NCBI GenBank assembly: GCA_963978895.1
Contig: OZ022246.1
Location: 24,558,526-24,622,525 of the forward strand
DNA: 64,000 nucleotides
DNA from: Erpobdella octoculata
Taxonomy: Eukaryota > Annelida > Clitellata > Hirudinida > Erpobdellidae
Reading direction: 5' to 3'
Both the position numbers and the translations under genes were made by a program. Positions 52,634 to 64,000 of the stretch are shown one piece after another (positions within the stretch are counted from its first letter, which is position 1; each line of letters starts with the position of its first letter). The notes beneath the pieces were generated by a model that was given only the letters and a program-made list of their open reading frames with translations, did no database searches and was not told the origin of the DNA.

Positions 52634-53516
52634 ATCAGGATTGATAGCGATTAAGTGACATTTCACTGTAGCCGATGATTATGTCGTTAAACACTCGATT
52701 TAATCATGATTTGGTGAGCGTTATAGTTGTTGCTTATAACTGATCACTGTCGACAACTGAAGAAGCCCTGTTACAAACTTACAAAATAACAACCTTGATG
52801 CGTTCTATTACATACACACACACACACACACAGACAGTTCTTTAGTAGTCATTCGGAAATGACGTTTATTTAGCATGTTATTGTCTTCCTGATTCCGAGA
52901 AGATGTGCACGATTCTTAATCTAGAACAAGCTCGTACTAACCCACCGCATTGCTTGTTTTACTTTATTTTTTTTACAACTTCTCTACTTATATGATTTCA
53001 GTCAACAAGTAAAACAGAGCTTAATTACTAGATTGAGCGTCCCCCCTATTTACCATTCGTATCTGTGTTGCATTTGAGCGTGTGCACACGAGTGTGTGTG
53101 CCTGCACTCTCAGTGTACACTCGCACAAGTGGAGTGTTTATTTATGTTCATATATATATATATATATATATATTATGTGTGTTTATTGAAGATTTCTGTG
53201 TGTACAGGTGAGGCAAATGGGTCACTGTAGGTAGGTGATTGTTCCTTAAGTTTGCATGTCTAAATAATTGCCAAATATTTCACCTTCAAGTAACAACCTT
53301 CCTTGTATTTCTTCGAATCGGTGTTTGCGTCACATTGAGAATTTCTTAATTTTATTTATTACCGGGAATCGAAGTTTTTGTCCGATAATTTTTTTTTACA
53401 ATTTCATTTTTATTTTGGACCACCGGAACCGCATCTCTGCATTATTATTATTCAGCTGAGAGTTTGTTCAGATCGTGATGAAGTTTAAAATTCTAATCAA
53501 GTTTATTAAAAGCTGC

Positions 53517-53554
<38 letters not shown>

Positions 53555-54931
53555 GGATGTATTTTGCCAGGCAAACAATCATTCAAAATCAAACTGGTAG
53601 GCAGTCCTCCCTTCTTGACTTAACTTTTTTTTTATTTATTCTGTTTTCAATTCAGAATATTTTCTTAAAGGTTCTGAGTTATTTGTTTCTAAAAATTACT
53701 TTCATAAATGTAGCAGATTAATTTATTTTTTTTATACGGATATTGGGTAAGTAGCTTTCAAGTATAATAGATTTATTTAGCTGTTTTCTTCATATAATAG
53801 AAAAATCTTGTAGGCCAAATTATTATGTGTCCGTTTTCGAATCATAGTACAACAAATCTTCTTAGTATTTATATCCATTCCTCTTGATGCGTTTCTGGGG
53901 TCATCATCATCATCATCAACTCTCGTATAAAACAGCACGCAGCTTTAAAATCGCAAATTATCAGTTTATCATTGAGAGAACTCTTGTTAAGCGTCCGAGG
54001 TTGAGTCAGTTGGTTGGCGAGTTTTTCCTTCGCTTTTTTTCTGACTGATTTCAGGTGTAAATACAAGCTTTAAATCGTAATTGTTGTTTGTATGTATGTA
54101 TCGTTTTATCATCGGGAAACAAAATTATCGTGGTTAAATTATATCGAAGCGAAATCTTCTGAAGGTATCTATTTTGTATCCAGTTTTCTCTGCTCCTCTC
54201 ACTTGTTAGCAAACAGAGGACCTAAGATCTACTAAACTGGCATCTAGGGGCAATCGAGAAAGATACCTATTGAAGCTATAAAACCAGGATCCTAGTCTTA
54301 CAAAGTTTTACACATACATGCAATTTACATGAAAAGAAACTCAGCAGCTATGTACATACGTACAAAGCATTTGATACACAACAGATAATTATATAAATTT
54401 ATAGTTTATGTATTTGTATCCAATTTACAAAGTATTTTACTATGAAAATGGAAAAAAAAATTGAGTAAATCATGTTACAATTTTAAATGCTCAAAAGAAA
54501 CTCTGTATAAGAATTGTTGCTACAACGATAAGCAGCTACTACAACTTTACAAAATCAACTTTCGCAGGCATATAAACTTCCAGCTACACCTCCCAGGAGC
54601 ATAGCCGTAAAGCTTTTGGACAAATTTCGACAAAATTCAACGAGCAAATTTTGATATTAAAACATCAGCACCAGCCATTTCTTGGCCTAGAATGAGAATT
54701 TTGAGAGAGATGAAGATGCAACCAAAAAAAAAACTGAACCACCATGTAAATTTACATGTGTTACATTGCTTATGGAAACAAGTTTGCCCGTATCAGTTCA
54801 AAAATTGGTGTACGCTAATAAATAAAATACAAATGTGCCGTAAAAGAAAAGACTGGAAAAAACCAAACAAACTTATTAAAATTATTACACTGAATGATGA
54901 AACGTTTTACTTAAAAACAAAGTTTTAATAC

Positions 54932-54937
<6 letters not shown>

Positions 54938-54967
<30 letters not shown>

Positions 54968-55020
54968 CATACATACATACATACATACATACATACATAC
55001 ATACATACATACATACATAC
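54938..55020. repeat. (AT)n-(CATA)n compound microsatellite
   Basis: About 25 bases of AT pass directly into about 58 bases of CATA. Confidence 0.95.
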
Positions 55021-55904
55021 AAACCTGAAATGAGAATTCAAACAGCAAATTTCTTAACGTGCACAGTCCATTACCATACGCTGCTAACTAATAATAATAA
55101 TAATAATAGCAATAATAATAATAATGAATCCGAAAACTATGAAATTAGCGCATATAAATCATAAACGAGAAAATCTCAAAACTCAAGGAAGCCTTTCCTA
55201 ATGAAAAAGAAGAAGAGGAGGGATAGACGTGAAGGAAAGCAGCATGCAGAAACCCTTTCTGAATGTGGATAGATGAAGGCATATCGTACAAATAATGCGG
55301 AAAACCTAGGCGGTATCGACACAATCGCATTTACGTGCGCCAGAACGAAAACACTTGTAGCTAGCTTATTATCAAAAGTGTTGCAGAAACTCGTCTGACG
55401 ACGGGGAGAAAGAAAACGCTGGATTAAAAATTATAATTTGAATTTAAAAAAAAAAAATTCGTTCGGTACACGTTAACTGCGCAATCAAAAAATAAACTAG
55501 ATAGTCATTAGATACGAGAATGGAAAAGAAGTCCTAATGCATGCTTAATATGTCTATATACATATACAAACATATATTATATAAACATACAAGAGAGAGA
55601 TAGGAACGGGATAGGCACACATATTCAAATGAGACAGACACATGAACGTGAGCATAAGCGCGGACTTCCTTGATTAATCAAAGAGACAAACATACGAGCT
55701 CGTGTATGTATACAGATTGACACAACCACATACGCATCATCTCTCCCTCTGTACAAGTATATATATTTATTTATTTATATATATACATATACACTCAATA
55801 AAAGCTAAAGTGAAACTCCGATGAAATTAGGCAAATGAAAAAAAATAAGGACTGTCACTAACAGAATTCACGTGACACACACACATTTTAGTCTTGAGGA
55901 CTCT

Positions 55905-55950
55905 AGTAGTAGTAGTAGTAGTAGTAGTAGTTGTTGTTGTAGTAGTAGTA

Positions 55951-55981
<31 letters not shown>
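55905..55981. repeat. (AGT)n microsatellite
   Basis: About 75 bases of AGT with a short GTT/GTA interruption. Confidence 0.95.
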
Positions 55982-56865
55982 CTTCCTAACTAGCAACAAA
56001 TTACAATTAAATTAAAACTCAATTCTGACGACAATGCACAACACACTTCTGACATTTCTCTTCGGTGGTAAAACCTAATGACGAATAACAGCAGCAGTAG
56101 CAGATACGACAATGACAACTGGTCGCACCAGGGAAATCATTTTACGCTCCGAAGAGAGCAGATAAAACTTGATAAATTACGGTCCGAACGAAAAACCCGG
56201 CGAAAATAATAAAAAAGATATAGGAGAAAAAAAACTGTAAATACGAACAGCTACATTGTTTCGTCAAATAAATTATTACAATAATTAACGCATTGAAATA
56301 TTGAACACCGAAAACCACGCGTAAACACACATGTGTGAACCAGCGTGGAAAACTAGAAACTCAGTCAGCGTCGAGTCGAGATGAGATTGCAGGGGGAATT
56401 CGAGAAAAATTTCTTCAATATAACATTTCCAAGACGCGTAAATAAAAAGAGACGTCCAATTCAACGAGCTGTGTAAATCAGTCACTTGCTTCTGTAATGT
56501 GGATAAAAAAAATAATAGAGCCACCCTATAGGTCGTCATTCAAACCAGCCAATGAAAAGAGCTGAGCCAAAATCGAAACCAATCAAAGATTGTAAAGACA
56601 ACAAGCCAGTGAGATTCTCATTTGTAATTAAAAAGAGGTAACACTCACGGAATAGTATACCACAAGTTTATATAATATATATAAAGACAACACAAGGGAA
56701 TCAACAACAAAAAACCAACATCATCACTAAAAAAATCCTAAATGATAAGACTAACAACTATCACAACAAAACACGGGGACGCAGACAGTTTACCAAGAGC
56801 AGTCGTTAAACTTTACCGTGTCCGATTTTCAGTCGACCGATCAGCCGGCCGCCATTCGGTTCAAA

Positions 56866-59233
56866 CTACGGAGAAGGTTTCGGTGAGGAGAAGTTCATGT
56901 TCTGTAACCAAATTAAGCTGGCCGTGACGAAAATCAGGCATAAGACGAAGGCCCTGTAGTTCCTGACGAGAAAGTAGGTCGGAATGGGCAGCTTGACCCA
57001 TTTTCTTTTGAGGAGGAAGCAGACGGAGAAGAAGAAGAAGAAAGAGACGAGGCTGTAGACCACGAAGCTTCCTGACCACGAGTTCGATATCGATGATAAC
57101 GATCCAGAACCCTACAGAGTTTTTATTTTCAGAACAAAATTTCATTTAATCAATTTTGTTCATAAAAAATTAATTGCTTGGATATGATACCAGTTAAATC
57201 AATTAATTTAAAAAAATTAAAATAAATAAAAAGAGGGCCCATCTACGACATTGGCTGCACACACTTCCAGATGACAAAAAAAAACCCATCAAATAACCAA
57301 TAAGGATCGAAAGGTAACAAACCATTGCCTTCCCCAGCTGAGCCGGCCTGCCGAAGTTGGACTCCTTGTGACGTCGCAGGTGCATGCCTTCTTCGTCATC
57401 TTCGCCGTACTTGGAAAGCTTCCTCTTGTCCGGATTTCCTTCCTGCCAGAAGTCGTCGACGCTGCTGCGACTGCCGTTGGAAGGGCCGCCGGAGGCCCTC
57501 TGCCTCTTCTTCCTGTACTTCGGGCAGTGGCTCGGACCGCTCAGAACTCCCACCTGGAGACCCCGTCTGAGTGAACGGAGAAAAAAAATGATATAGTAGT
57601 TAGGTTATACTATTGTCATAGCAAAAGAACTTTGGGCCTACATATAAAAAAAGCTATTTTTTTTAGGTTAGTGAAAGGAGTTAGTTAACCATGCGAGACA
57701 CTCAAACTGAGCTATGCGTGTAAACTCCTTGCTTAGGGGAGCTACGACGGTGACGCCGGTGAGATTAGAACCGCCGACCTACAAGCCGACAGGGGAACGC
57801 TTTAACGCTTTGCCACCACCACCACCGAAGCTATATTATCTAGATAGACAATAATATTAATAATAATAACTTCATTTACTAAATCATTAAATTTAGCATC
57901 ACATGACATTATTAATATTTATTAGAAGGAGAAATGAACTGACTCCATCATTCTGCATCTCTGCATCTCAAGCCTCGGTGCAGCTCTGTACAGGTTGTTG
58001 ACATTCCGATTGCTCCACAGTCGCTCTCCTGCTGCTGACGCCCTAGGCCTTCAAGTGAACGATGGAAATCATTGGTTGCAGGTCAATCGGTGCGACGCAA
58101 AATTAAATCATAATCAAAAGTATATGAAAAAAAACAACCTAGTTTGTGGTCGAAATAAATATTGTTAAATGTGTCATCAGTCGTTAGACATCTAGGCCAT
58201 GAACCACTTTTACTTACTCCGGCTACACTACAGTCTTTGTCCTGAAGTTCCTGGTGAGGTCCCTCAAGACAAGGATCAGCTATTTGATCCTTTTAAGTAC
58301 TTGCTTTAAAACGATTACAATGCAGCTAGCAATGGTAAAGGTTGTTTTGTGCTTTAGGAGTCACTTTAAATTAACCTAACAATGAATTAAGCATTCGGTA
58401 TCGAACAATTAACTATAGGCTAATTTAACTGTCAAACAATAATAGTTAAAACAATAATGCAATCACAGAGTGACAAAATTGCAACCGACCAAAGTCTTGT
58501 CAGGATGTCAGAGTCATCTGTGTATTCAGCCCAGAGGCATACCTCTCCTCCATAGAAAAAGCTTTCATTTCTTAGGTGGAGATTTGCTTTAAAAACATAT
58601 AAATTAACAAATTAAAAAAATATATATATAAATTTGAATAAAAATACACTTTACAGCTATAACATAAAGTATAAACGAACAAGAAATAATAAATCTGAAT
58701 AACCTTCAATAAAAAAACAACTAATTATTATGTGAAGATAAACAAATGATAAATCGTCAAAAGAATGTTCATGAATCAGCTTTATTGTATTTATAGCTTT
58801 ATTACTCATCAATAAAATATTATTATCCGACAATCATTTCGCAGGTGCACGTCAACGACCATAATATCATAATTCATATGCTTTACAGTAAATAAAACAA
58901 AAAAAACACAATAATTAATGCCAATAATAAGAATATATGAATTTAAATAAAAGATTTATTTATCGAAAAAATACAAACAGATGTGTTCGCAGATGTAGTA
59001 CTTGTCCCAGTCCTGGCCGTACTGAATGTAATCCAGGTACCAACAGGTAGAGAAGAGAACTCCGTAACCTGCCCTGATTATCCTCTCCAGGTCATACGAG
59101 TCACCACTCCAGACCTGTATGATGGTATCCAGGGGCAACTGTGAATAAAAATACATTTGGTTCATGAAATTCTCACATCTCATATATTTAATACAACTGA
59201 CCAGACTATTTAATAAAATAATTAAATTCATTT

Positions 59234-59272
<39 letters not shown>

Positions 59273-62200
59273 CATCTCACCAATTGATAAATTATTTTAT
59301 TGATACAATAAAATAACTAAAAACATTCTGAAGAAGTCAGGTGTATGTTATGACCAAGTGAGATATTACAGATTGGCATAATACTTGACTTGATATCAGG
59401 AAGAAAGAATGGGTCCAAAAGTTAACAATAAATAACTAGGCCTTTTTTGTTATTTGAGTATCGTTATATTCTTAATAGATTTCAACCAAGTTATGATGAT
59501 AAGACATTGATCAGTAAGTCATTTCCTTTGCTAATTTATTCAACCATTCAATCAATCTATTGAAGAAAAAAAACAACCAGCTTTCAATCCATCATCAACC
59601 AATGATCAACTGATCATCAAACAATCATCTTTCAGTCATCAACCAATCATCTTTAAGTCATCAACCAATCATCTTTCAGTCATAGACCAATCATTAACTG
59701 ATCATCCAAGAATCATCAACAGATCATCATCGACCAATCAACCAGTCCAACACCACCACTTACGTCTACGTCGTTGTCGAACATTTCCTGCCAGACGATA
59801 CTCCCTGTCTTCCGATTCAGATTTTTTGCATTGTTTCCAATCAGAGTTATCAGTCTGAAACAACAACATAACCTTTATAAACATCATCATCATCAGCAGC
59901 AGCATCAGCAGCATCACAACCGATGAACAGCAGTGGTCAGGTCAGGTCAGTAATCAACTTATTCTTTCATCAGAATGAATCATTAATAGCTCGTGGAAAA
60001 AGAAAACTAGAAAGACTACTACTACTATTACTACTACTACTACTACTACCACCACCACCACCACCACCACTACTACTACTACTACGACTACTACTACTAC
60101 TACTACTTACTGCCTGGCATAAAATGATAGAATCTGCTTGATGTCGACGATCGAATTTTTCTTCATGAACTTCTTGATCTGAGGATTGGACATCCTGCAG
60201 CAAGGATAGAATTAAAATTAAACCCTTTCATTCAATTCTTTCGTTTAGAGTTAACTCGCGGATCCATCCGATTAGCTAACAATTTACTCTTTGTCGTATT
60301 TTGCCCTCCGAAAGATGATCCGCACAAACCAAATGATTCATCTTTAGTTATAACTGTATAACTGATATCGTTATTAAAAAAAACAAAAACCTGTAATTCA
60401 ATTATGTCAAGTCTCCATCATAGAGAGCACTTGATTCTCAGTAAATCAAGCAGCCTTACCGATGAAAAAACGGTCGTTTTAAAACAATCTCAGCCTCCTA
60501 TATATTTACCTAGGGCTCTATAAAAAAACTGAGTAACTTACTAATGCCCTCCCGATCAAGCCAACTCCTGCCACCTAATTTCTACCAATCTTACTTACCA
60601 TTTCGTATTTACTCCCAAAATAAGCGAGTCTAAAAGCTTCAACATACCAGCACTCAAACGGAACCTCATCGCCACCCAGATGCAAGTACTTGTCCTTAAA
60701 CACAGACATGACTTCTTTGAAAAAATTTTGAAGGAAGTTGTAGTTCTTCCTCAGTATCGGGTTGATCGGCCCGTACAGGCCGTTGAACTTGCCGTCGTAG
60801 GAGTAGCAGGGCGTCAGCAGGTGGTTCTGCCCGAAACCCCACGAGAAGGTGTGCCCTAGATGAATCATCAGTCATTATAACTGTCACACATAACATAACA
60901 TAACATAATGGCGGTAAGAGCAAAAAGTAGACAAAAAACTAATTATTTAAAATAAATGCATGAACAAATAAATAAATATGTTTGCCGAGCTGTAAAAAAA
61001 GTTTTACTTATCTCAAGTCAGCAAGCAAATATGCTGCCTCATAAGTAGCTAATCGCGAGTACATACCTGGAGTGTCGAATTCAGGTATAACTCTTATGCC
61101 TCTTAGCCTGGCCTGCTCTATGACTAGGGCAACATCCTCTTGAGTGTAGACGTGTGTCTCCGGGTCGTAAGCCCCCTGCGGGAGGCGAAAAAAAACGATG
61201 CATGAAAAATTGTGGTGAAGAGAAAATCAGAACGAGATTTTGAACAAGCATGTTATTAGTATAATTACAATTATTAATAATCTATATATATAAAAGAACA
61301 TGTCCTGACTGACTGACTGACTGACTGACTGACAGATGACTGACTGATAATCAACGCCGAGCTCAAACGCCTCATCCTAGGAACGTGAAATTTGGAACTT
61401 ATTTTACTTTTATAGCGTAAACATCCGCTAAGAAAGGATTTTTGAAAATTTTGCTCCTGAGGGGAAAAAACTGGAAAACAAACTTTTTTCTAAAACAATG
61501 TATATCTCGAAAACCAAAAATGAGGAGATTTTGAAATTTGGTATATAGATTTTTTTTGAAAAATAAAAACATACGTGTTTCACCATTTTTTGAAAATTCG
61601 ATTTCCCGGACCTCAAATGTGGGTTGGAAAATTGGGTTATTTGGTTTTTAAAGTAGCTTCTACTCAAAAACTGTTAATGCTACAGGAGTAAAAATTAGTA
61701 TTTAGTTTCTACTCCAAAATAATGAAATACGTGTTTTAGCATTTTTTGAAAGTTTGGTTTCCAGGACTTCAAATGTGGGGTGGAAAATAGGGCTAATTGT
61801 CTTTTATAGTAACTGCTACTCAAAAACAGTAAATACCACAGATGTAAAAATTATTATTTAGTTTTTTTTCTAAAAATAAAGATATACGTGTTTCACCATT
61901 TTCAAAAAATTTGGTTTCCCGGACCTCAAATGTGGGTTGGAAAATTGGGTTATTTGGTTTTTAAAGTAGCTTCTACTCAAAAACTGTTAATGTTACAAAA
62001 GTAAAAATTAGAATTTAGTTTCTACTCTAAAAATAATGATATACGGGTTTCACAATTTTTTGAAAATTTGGTTTCCAGGACTTCAAATGTGGGGTGGAAA
62101 ATAGGGTTATTTGGTTTTTAAAGTAACTGTTACTCAACAACTGTAATTGCCACAGATGTAAAATTTAATACTTAGTATCTACTCAAAAAAAAAGATATAC

Positions 62201-63492
62201 GTGTTTCATCATTTTTTGGGTTATTTGGTTTTTAAAGTAACTGCTACTCAAAAACTGTTAATGCTACAGAAATAAAAATTAGTATTTAGTTTCTACTCCA
62301 AAAATAACGAAATACGTGTTTTAGCATTTTTTGAAAATTTGGTTTCCAGGACCTCAAATGTGGGGTGGAAATAAGGGTTATTTGATTTCAAAATAACTGC
62401 TACTCACAAACTGTAAGTGCTACAAATGTAAAAATTAGTATTTTGAAGTTTTGTGCCGGTTAAAAGTAGCTAAGTCCAGTTTATCATCGGCCGGGCCAAG
62501 CCGTTATTTTAGAGTCTTCACACGGGCCAGGCCAAACCTTAAATCAAAGTGGGACGGGCCGAGGCTTTTCACCAAGTATATAGATATTTTAGTGATTTTA
62601 GGGTCTTCAGTTTGGCCGGGCCAAACCTGAGGTCAAGGTGGGACGGGCCGAAGTTTTTCATCAAGTATATAGAACTTCTAGGCCTGTAAAAATGGGCCGG
62701 GCCTAATTCCGATGGGCTGTGCCGGGCCACGAGTTTGGGTTTTTAAAACGGGCTGGGCTAATTTGTCGACGGGCCGAGCCGAGACCTAAAAAAATGATCT
62801 CTACTATGGATGCACGGTTCAAACTCTCTAATTTCATGCGAGCGAAGCCGCTACGGGCACTGCTAGTATTATATATAATCAGTGTAATTACACGATACGC
62901 AGATACGCGATATCAGTGTGCAAATCAAAAAAATAATACCCTACTCCTACTGCAATAGAATTAAATAGAAATGTGCAGGGAGGTTAATAAGTACTCAGGA
63001 AAGTACTCATTTGAAAAAAAATTTCCAAGCTTGCTAGATACATACGTATATATACCTATACAAACATAGAGTTTAAAAATATTTTCTCTTTTATTTATTT
63101 TGGTAATTTCTTAGTATCTTTAGATGGTTTCTTTGAATGAAAATCTATTATTTTGTCCTGCCATGTTAGGAGAAAGAAATTTTAACTAGTAATTCATTTA
63201 AAGCACGTCAGAAACTATTTCTTGAATCAAAAACGGTAAAAAAATTGTTAGTAAAAGAATCTATAAGAAAACTCACAAATAACATAGAAAAAAAAATTAT
63301 ATATTAAATAACAAATATTAAATAACAAATATAAGTTAACTATAAAAATTCAATGAATTTACAATAAATAAAAAAAAAAGCCACACTAACGAATCTGGTA
63401 AGATTCGGATAGCTCTGCGACTTAAATGGAAAGGACTGGTCGTCTACGATGTGCCAGTGGAAAACGTTGAACTTGTTCTGTGCCATGGACTC
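56866..63492 (-). CDS. HEXB: Beta-hexosaminidase (GH20) with C-terminal membrane anchor, 5'-partial
   Basis: GH20 beta-hexosaminidases remove terminal GlcNAc/GalNAc, normally as soluble lysosomal enzymes. Exons in transcript order: 63492-63391, 61175-61067, 60855-60648, 60194-60111, 59854-59764, 59138-58979, 58586-58490, 58048-57944, 57566-57323, 57111-56866 (481 residues plus stop; N-terminal exons lie beyond base 64000). Catalytic-domain motifs: [33 protein letters not shown], the Asp-Glu pair in [33 protein letters not shown] and [12 protein letters not shown]. The family normally ends soon after ERG...C; here exon 9 continues without a stop through a charged ~60-residue linker. Exon 10 then encodes two hydrophobic helices ([34 protein letters not shown]) around a basic loop (KRKWVKLP ... 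RNYR). By the positive-inside rule the loop is cytosolic and the enzyme lumenal or extracellular. Exon 4's donor lies inside a microsatellite. HEXA versus HEXB is uncertain. Confidence 0.88.
57672..57838 (-). mobile_element. tRNA-derived SINE-like element in hexosaminidase intron
   Basis: Read on the minus strand it starts GGTGGCAAAGCGTT, resembling an A box, then has GGTCGGCGGTTCTAATCTCACC, resembling a B box, and continues with AAGCAAGGAGTTTACAC, the motif shared with about 48730. No tail or target duplication is clear. Confidence 0.45.
60014..60110. repeat. (ACT)n/(ACC)n microsatellite overlapping a splice donor
   Basis: On the plus strand ACT repeats, with an internal ACC block, run directly into CTTACTGCC. 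On the minus strand this makes the exon 4 donor CA|GTAAGT continue straight into AGTAGTAGT. Confidence 0.9.
61281..62866 (+). mobile_element. Non-autonomous Helitron, ~1.59 kb
   Basis: It starts TCTATATATATAAAAGAACA after a host A and ends GCGAGCGAAGCCGCTACGGG CACTGCTAG before a host T; the GC-rich motif just before CTAG is the usual Helitron 3' hairpin area. Just inside the 5' end is a CTGA/GACT run. The middle holds about six ~157-bp tandem units, starting near 61576, 61732, 61888, 62046, 62200 (shortened) and 62312. Two ~110-bp units rich in GGGCCGGGCC follow at about 62505-62675. No Rep/helicase gene is present. It lies in the hexosaminidase intron between the first two exons seen. Confidence 0.82.
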
Positions 63493-64000
63493 CTGTGTGT
63501 AGGTAGGTAGCATACGTGAAGGAAGAGTTAAATTGATTAAGTTAAATGTCTAACTTACGTGTAATCAAGTTTAAATTTTAATACTCGCGCAACAGCTGTT
63601 ACGAAACATAATCATATGCCTTTAAGTCATAATAGAAGTTTTAATATAATTATATATATATATAATTTCAATTCTCCCACAGAGACAGAGAGAGAGAATT
63701 TAAAGATAGATTGTAAGTTACAATGAGATAAGAAAAAAAAACAATGGCAGAACAAAAAATCTATAAAAAAAAATAAAAATAAATAAAAAAGCAGGAATGC
63801 GAACAGGCCATCTGGCAGACCCCACTCACTCCCCTACCCATCCCCTGCCCTACACTTCCCCTCCCCTCCTCTGTCCCTGCTTGTAACGCAGAAAAACAGC
63901 TGACGAAGAAAGATAAAAACAACAGTAGAGCAGGAAATAACGAATATTGATTTTTTTAGCTGATATTAAAAACCTGAGCAAAAGAAAACATATGACAGGA
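63493..64000. other. Hexosaminidase intron, no further exon seen
   Basis: Upstream of the first visible exon on the minus strand I find no match to the preceding conserved segment (the SHRG...DTSRH region of the family). It contains an AT run at about 63650, a short GA tract and a C-rich stretch near 63815-63870. Confidence 0.5.

Larger units (their letters stand above)
51969..56865. other. Gene-free, microsatellite-rich intergenic region
   Basis: No supportable gene in 4.9 kb between the BAHD1-like gene and the hexosaminidase (both 3' ends point here). Contents: a CA run (~52170), ATC runs (~52245), about 90 bases of AT (52537-52626), ATT (~53520-53553), AT plus CATA (54938-55020), AAT (~55090-55125) and AGT (55905-55981). 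A small frame at 54692-54928 has no recognisable features. Confidence 0.6.

Noticed and set aside
54692..54928. 78-residue Lys-rich frame
   Set aside because: No conserved motif, plausible start context or splice partner.
58956..58978. Stop codon ending the hexosaminidase after the ICEHI motif
   Set aside because: A GTTTGT donor at 58978 joins in phase to the exon at 58586, restoring normal family length.
62719..62958. 79-residue frame over the Helitron 3' end
   Set aside because: It straddles the Helitron boundary and repeat DNA.

Overview
This is animal nuclear DNA: AT-rich (by eye about one third GC), intron-rich and packed with microsatellites. The genes are ordinary bilaterian ones: SOS, PARN, a BAHD1-type BAH protein, a GH20 beta-hexosaminidase and a LOTUS/Tudor protein. 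Transposons of the Helitron, hAT, L2-like LINE and SINE types lie between and inside them. I suspect a spiralian invertebrate such as an annelid or leech, but that is inference from gene style and base composition. All exon models were built by hand from splice signals, reading phase and remembered family alignments; the exon sums close in frame for every spliced gene.

Layout. 1-3684: no exon seen, probably SOS intron. 3685-19681 (+): 24 exons of a Son-of-sevenless Ras exchange factor (1,360 residues here; the first coding exon lies upstream). Its introns hold a Helitron (6216-7462), a decayed hAT (10890-12197) and a MITE (15203-15442); one intron looks U12-type AT-AC. 21839-28840 (-): a 14-exon gene for a 772-residue coiled-coil protein I cannot name, tail-to-tail with SOS. 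29891-31990 (+): intronless LOTUS-RRM-RRM-Tudor protein, head-to-head with the coiled-coil gene. 33203-39658 (-): 21-exon PARN deadenylase. 40078 to about 43340 (-): L2-like LINE with an intact 1,025-residue ORF, sitting between PARN and the divergent BAHD1-like gene (43689-51968, +, six coding exons, about 2,253 residues). 51969-56865: microsatellite-rich intergenic DNA. 56866-63492 (-): ten 3' exons of a beta-hexosaminidase whose C-terminus continues into a predicted two-helix membrane anchor; a 1.6-kb Helitron lies in one intron.

The most notable observations are: (1) a hexosaminidase with a C-terminal membrane hairpin; (2) repeated local duplications of exon edges together with their splice sites, in SOS, PARN and the BAHD1-like gene; (3) a probable AT-AC U12 intron in SOS; (4) a BAH domain interrupted by about 730 low-complexity residues; (5) an unusual LOTUS-RRM-RRM-Tudor architecture; (6) a Helitron with two opposed 3' termini. 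The neighbouring genes do not form an evident shared pathway, though PARN and the LOTUS/Tudor protein both belong to RNA or germline biology.
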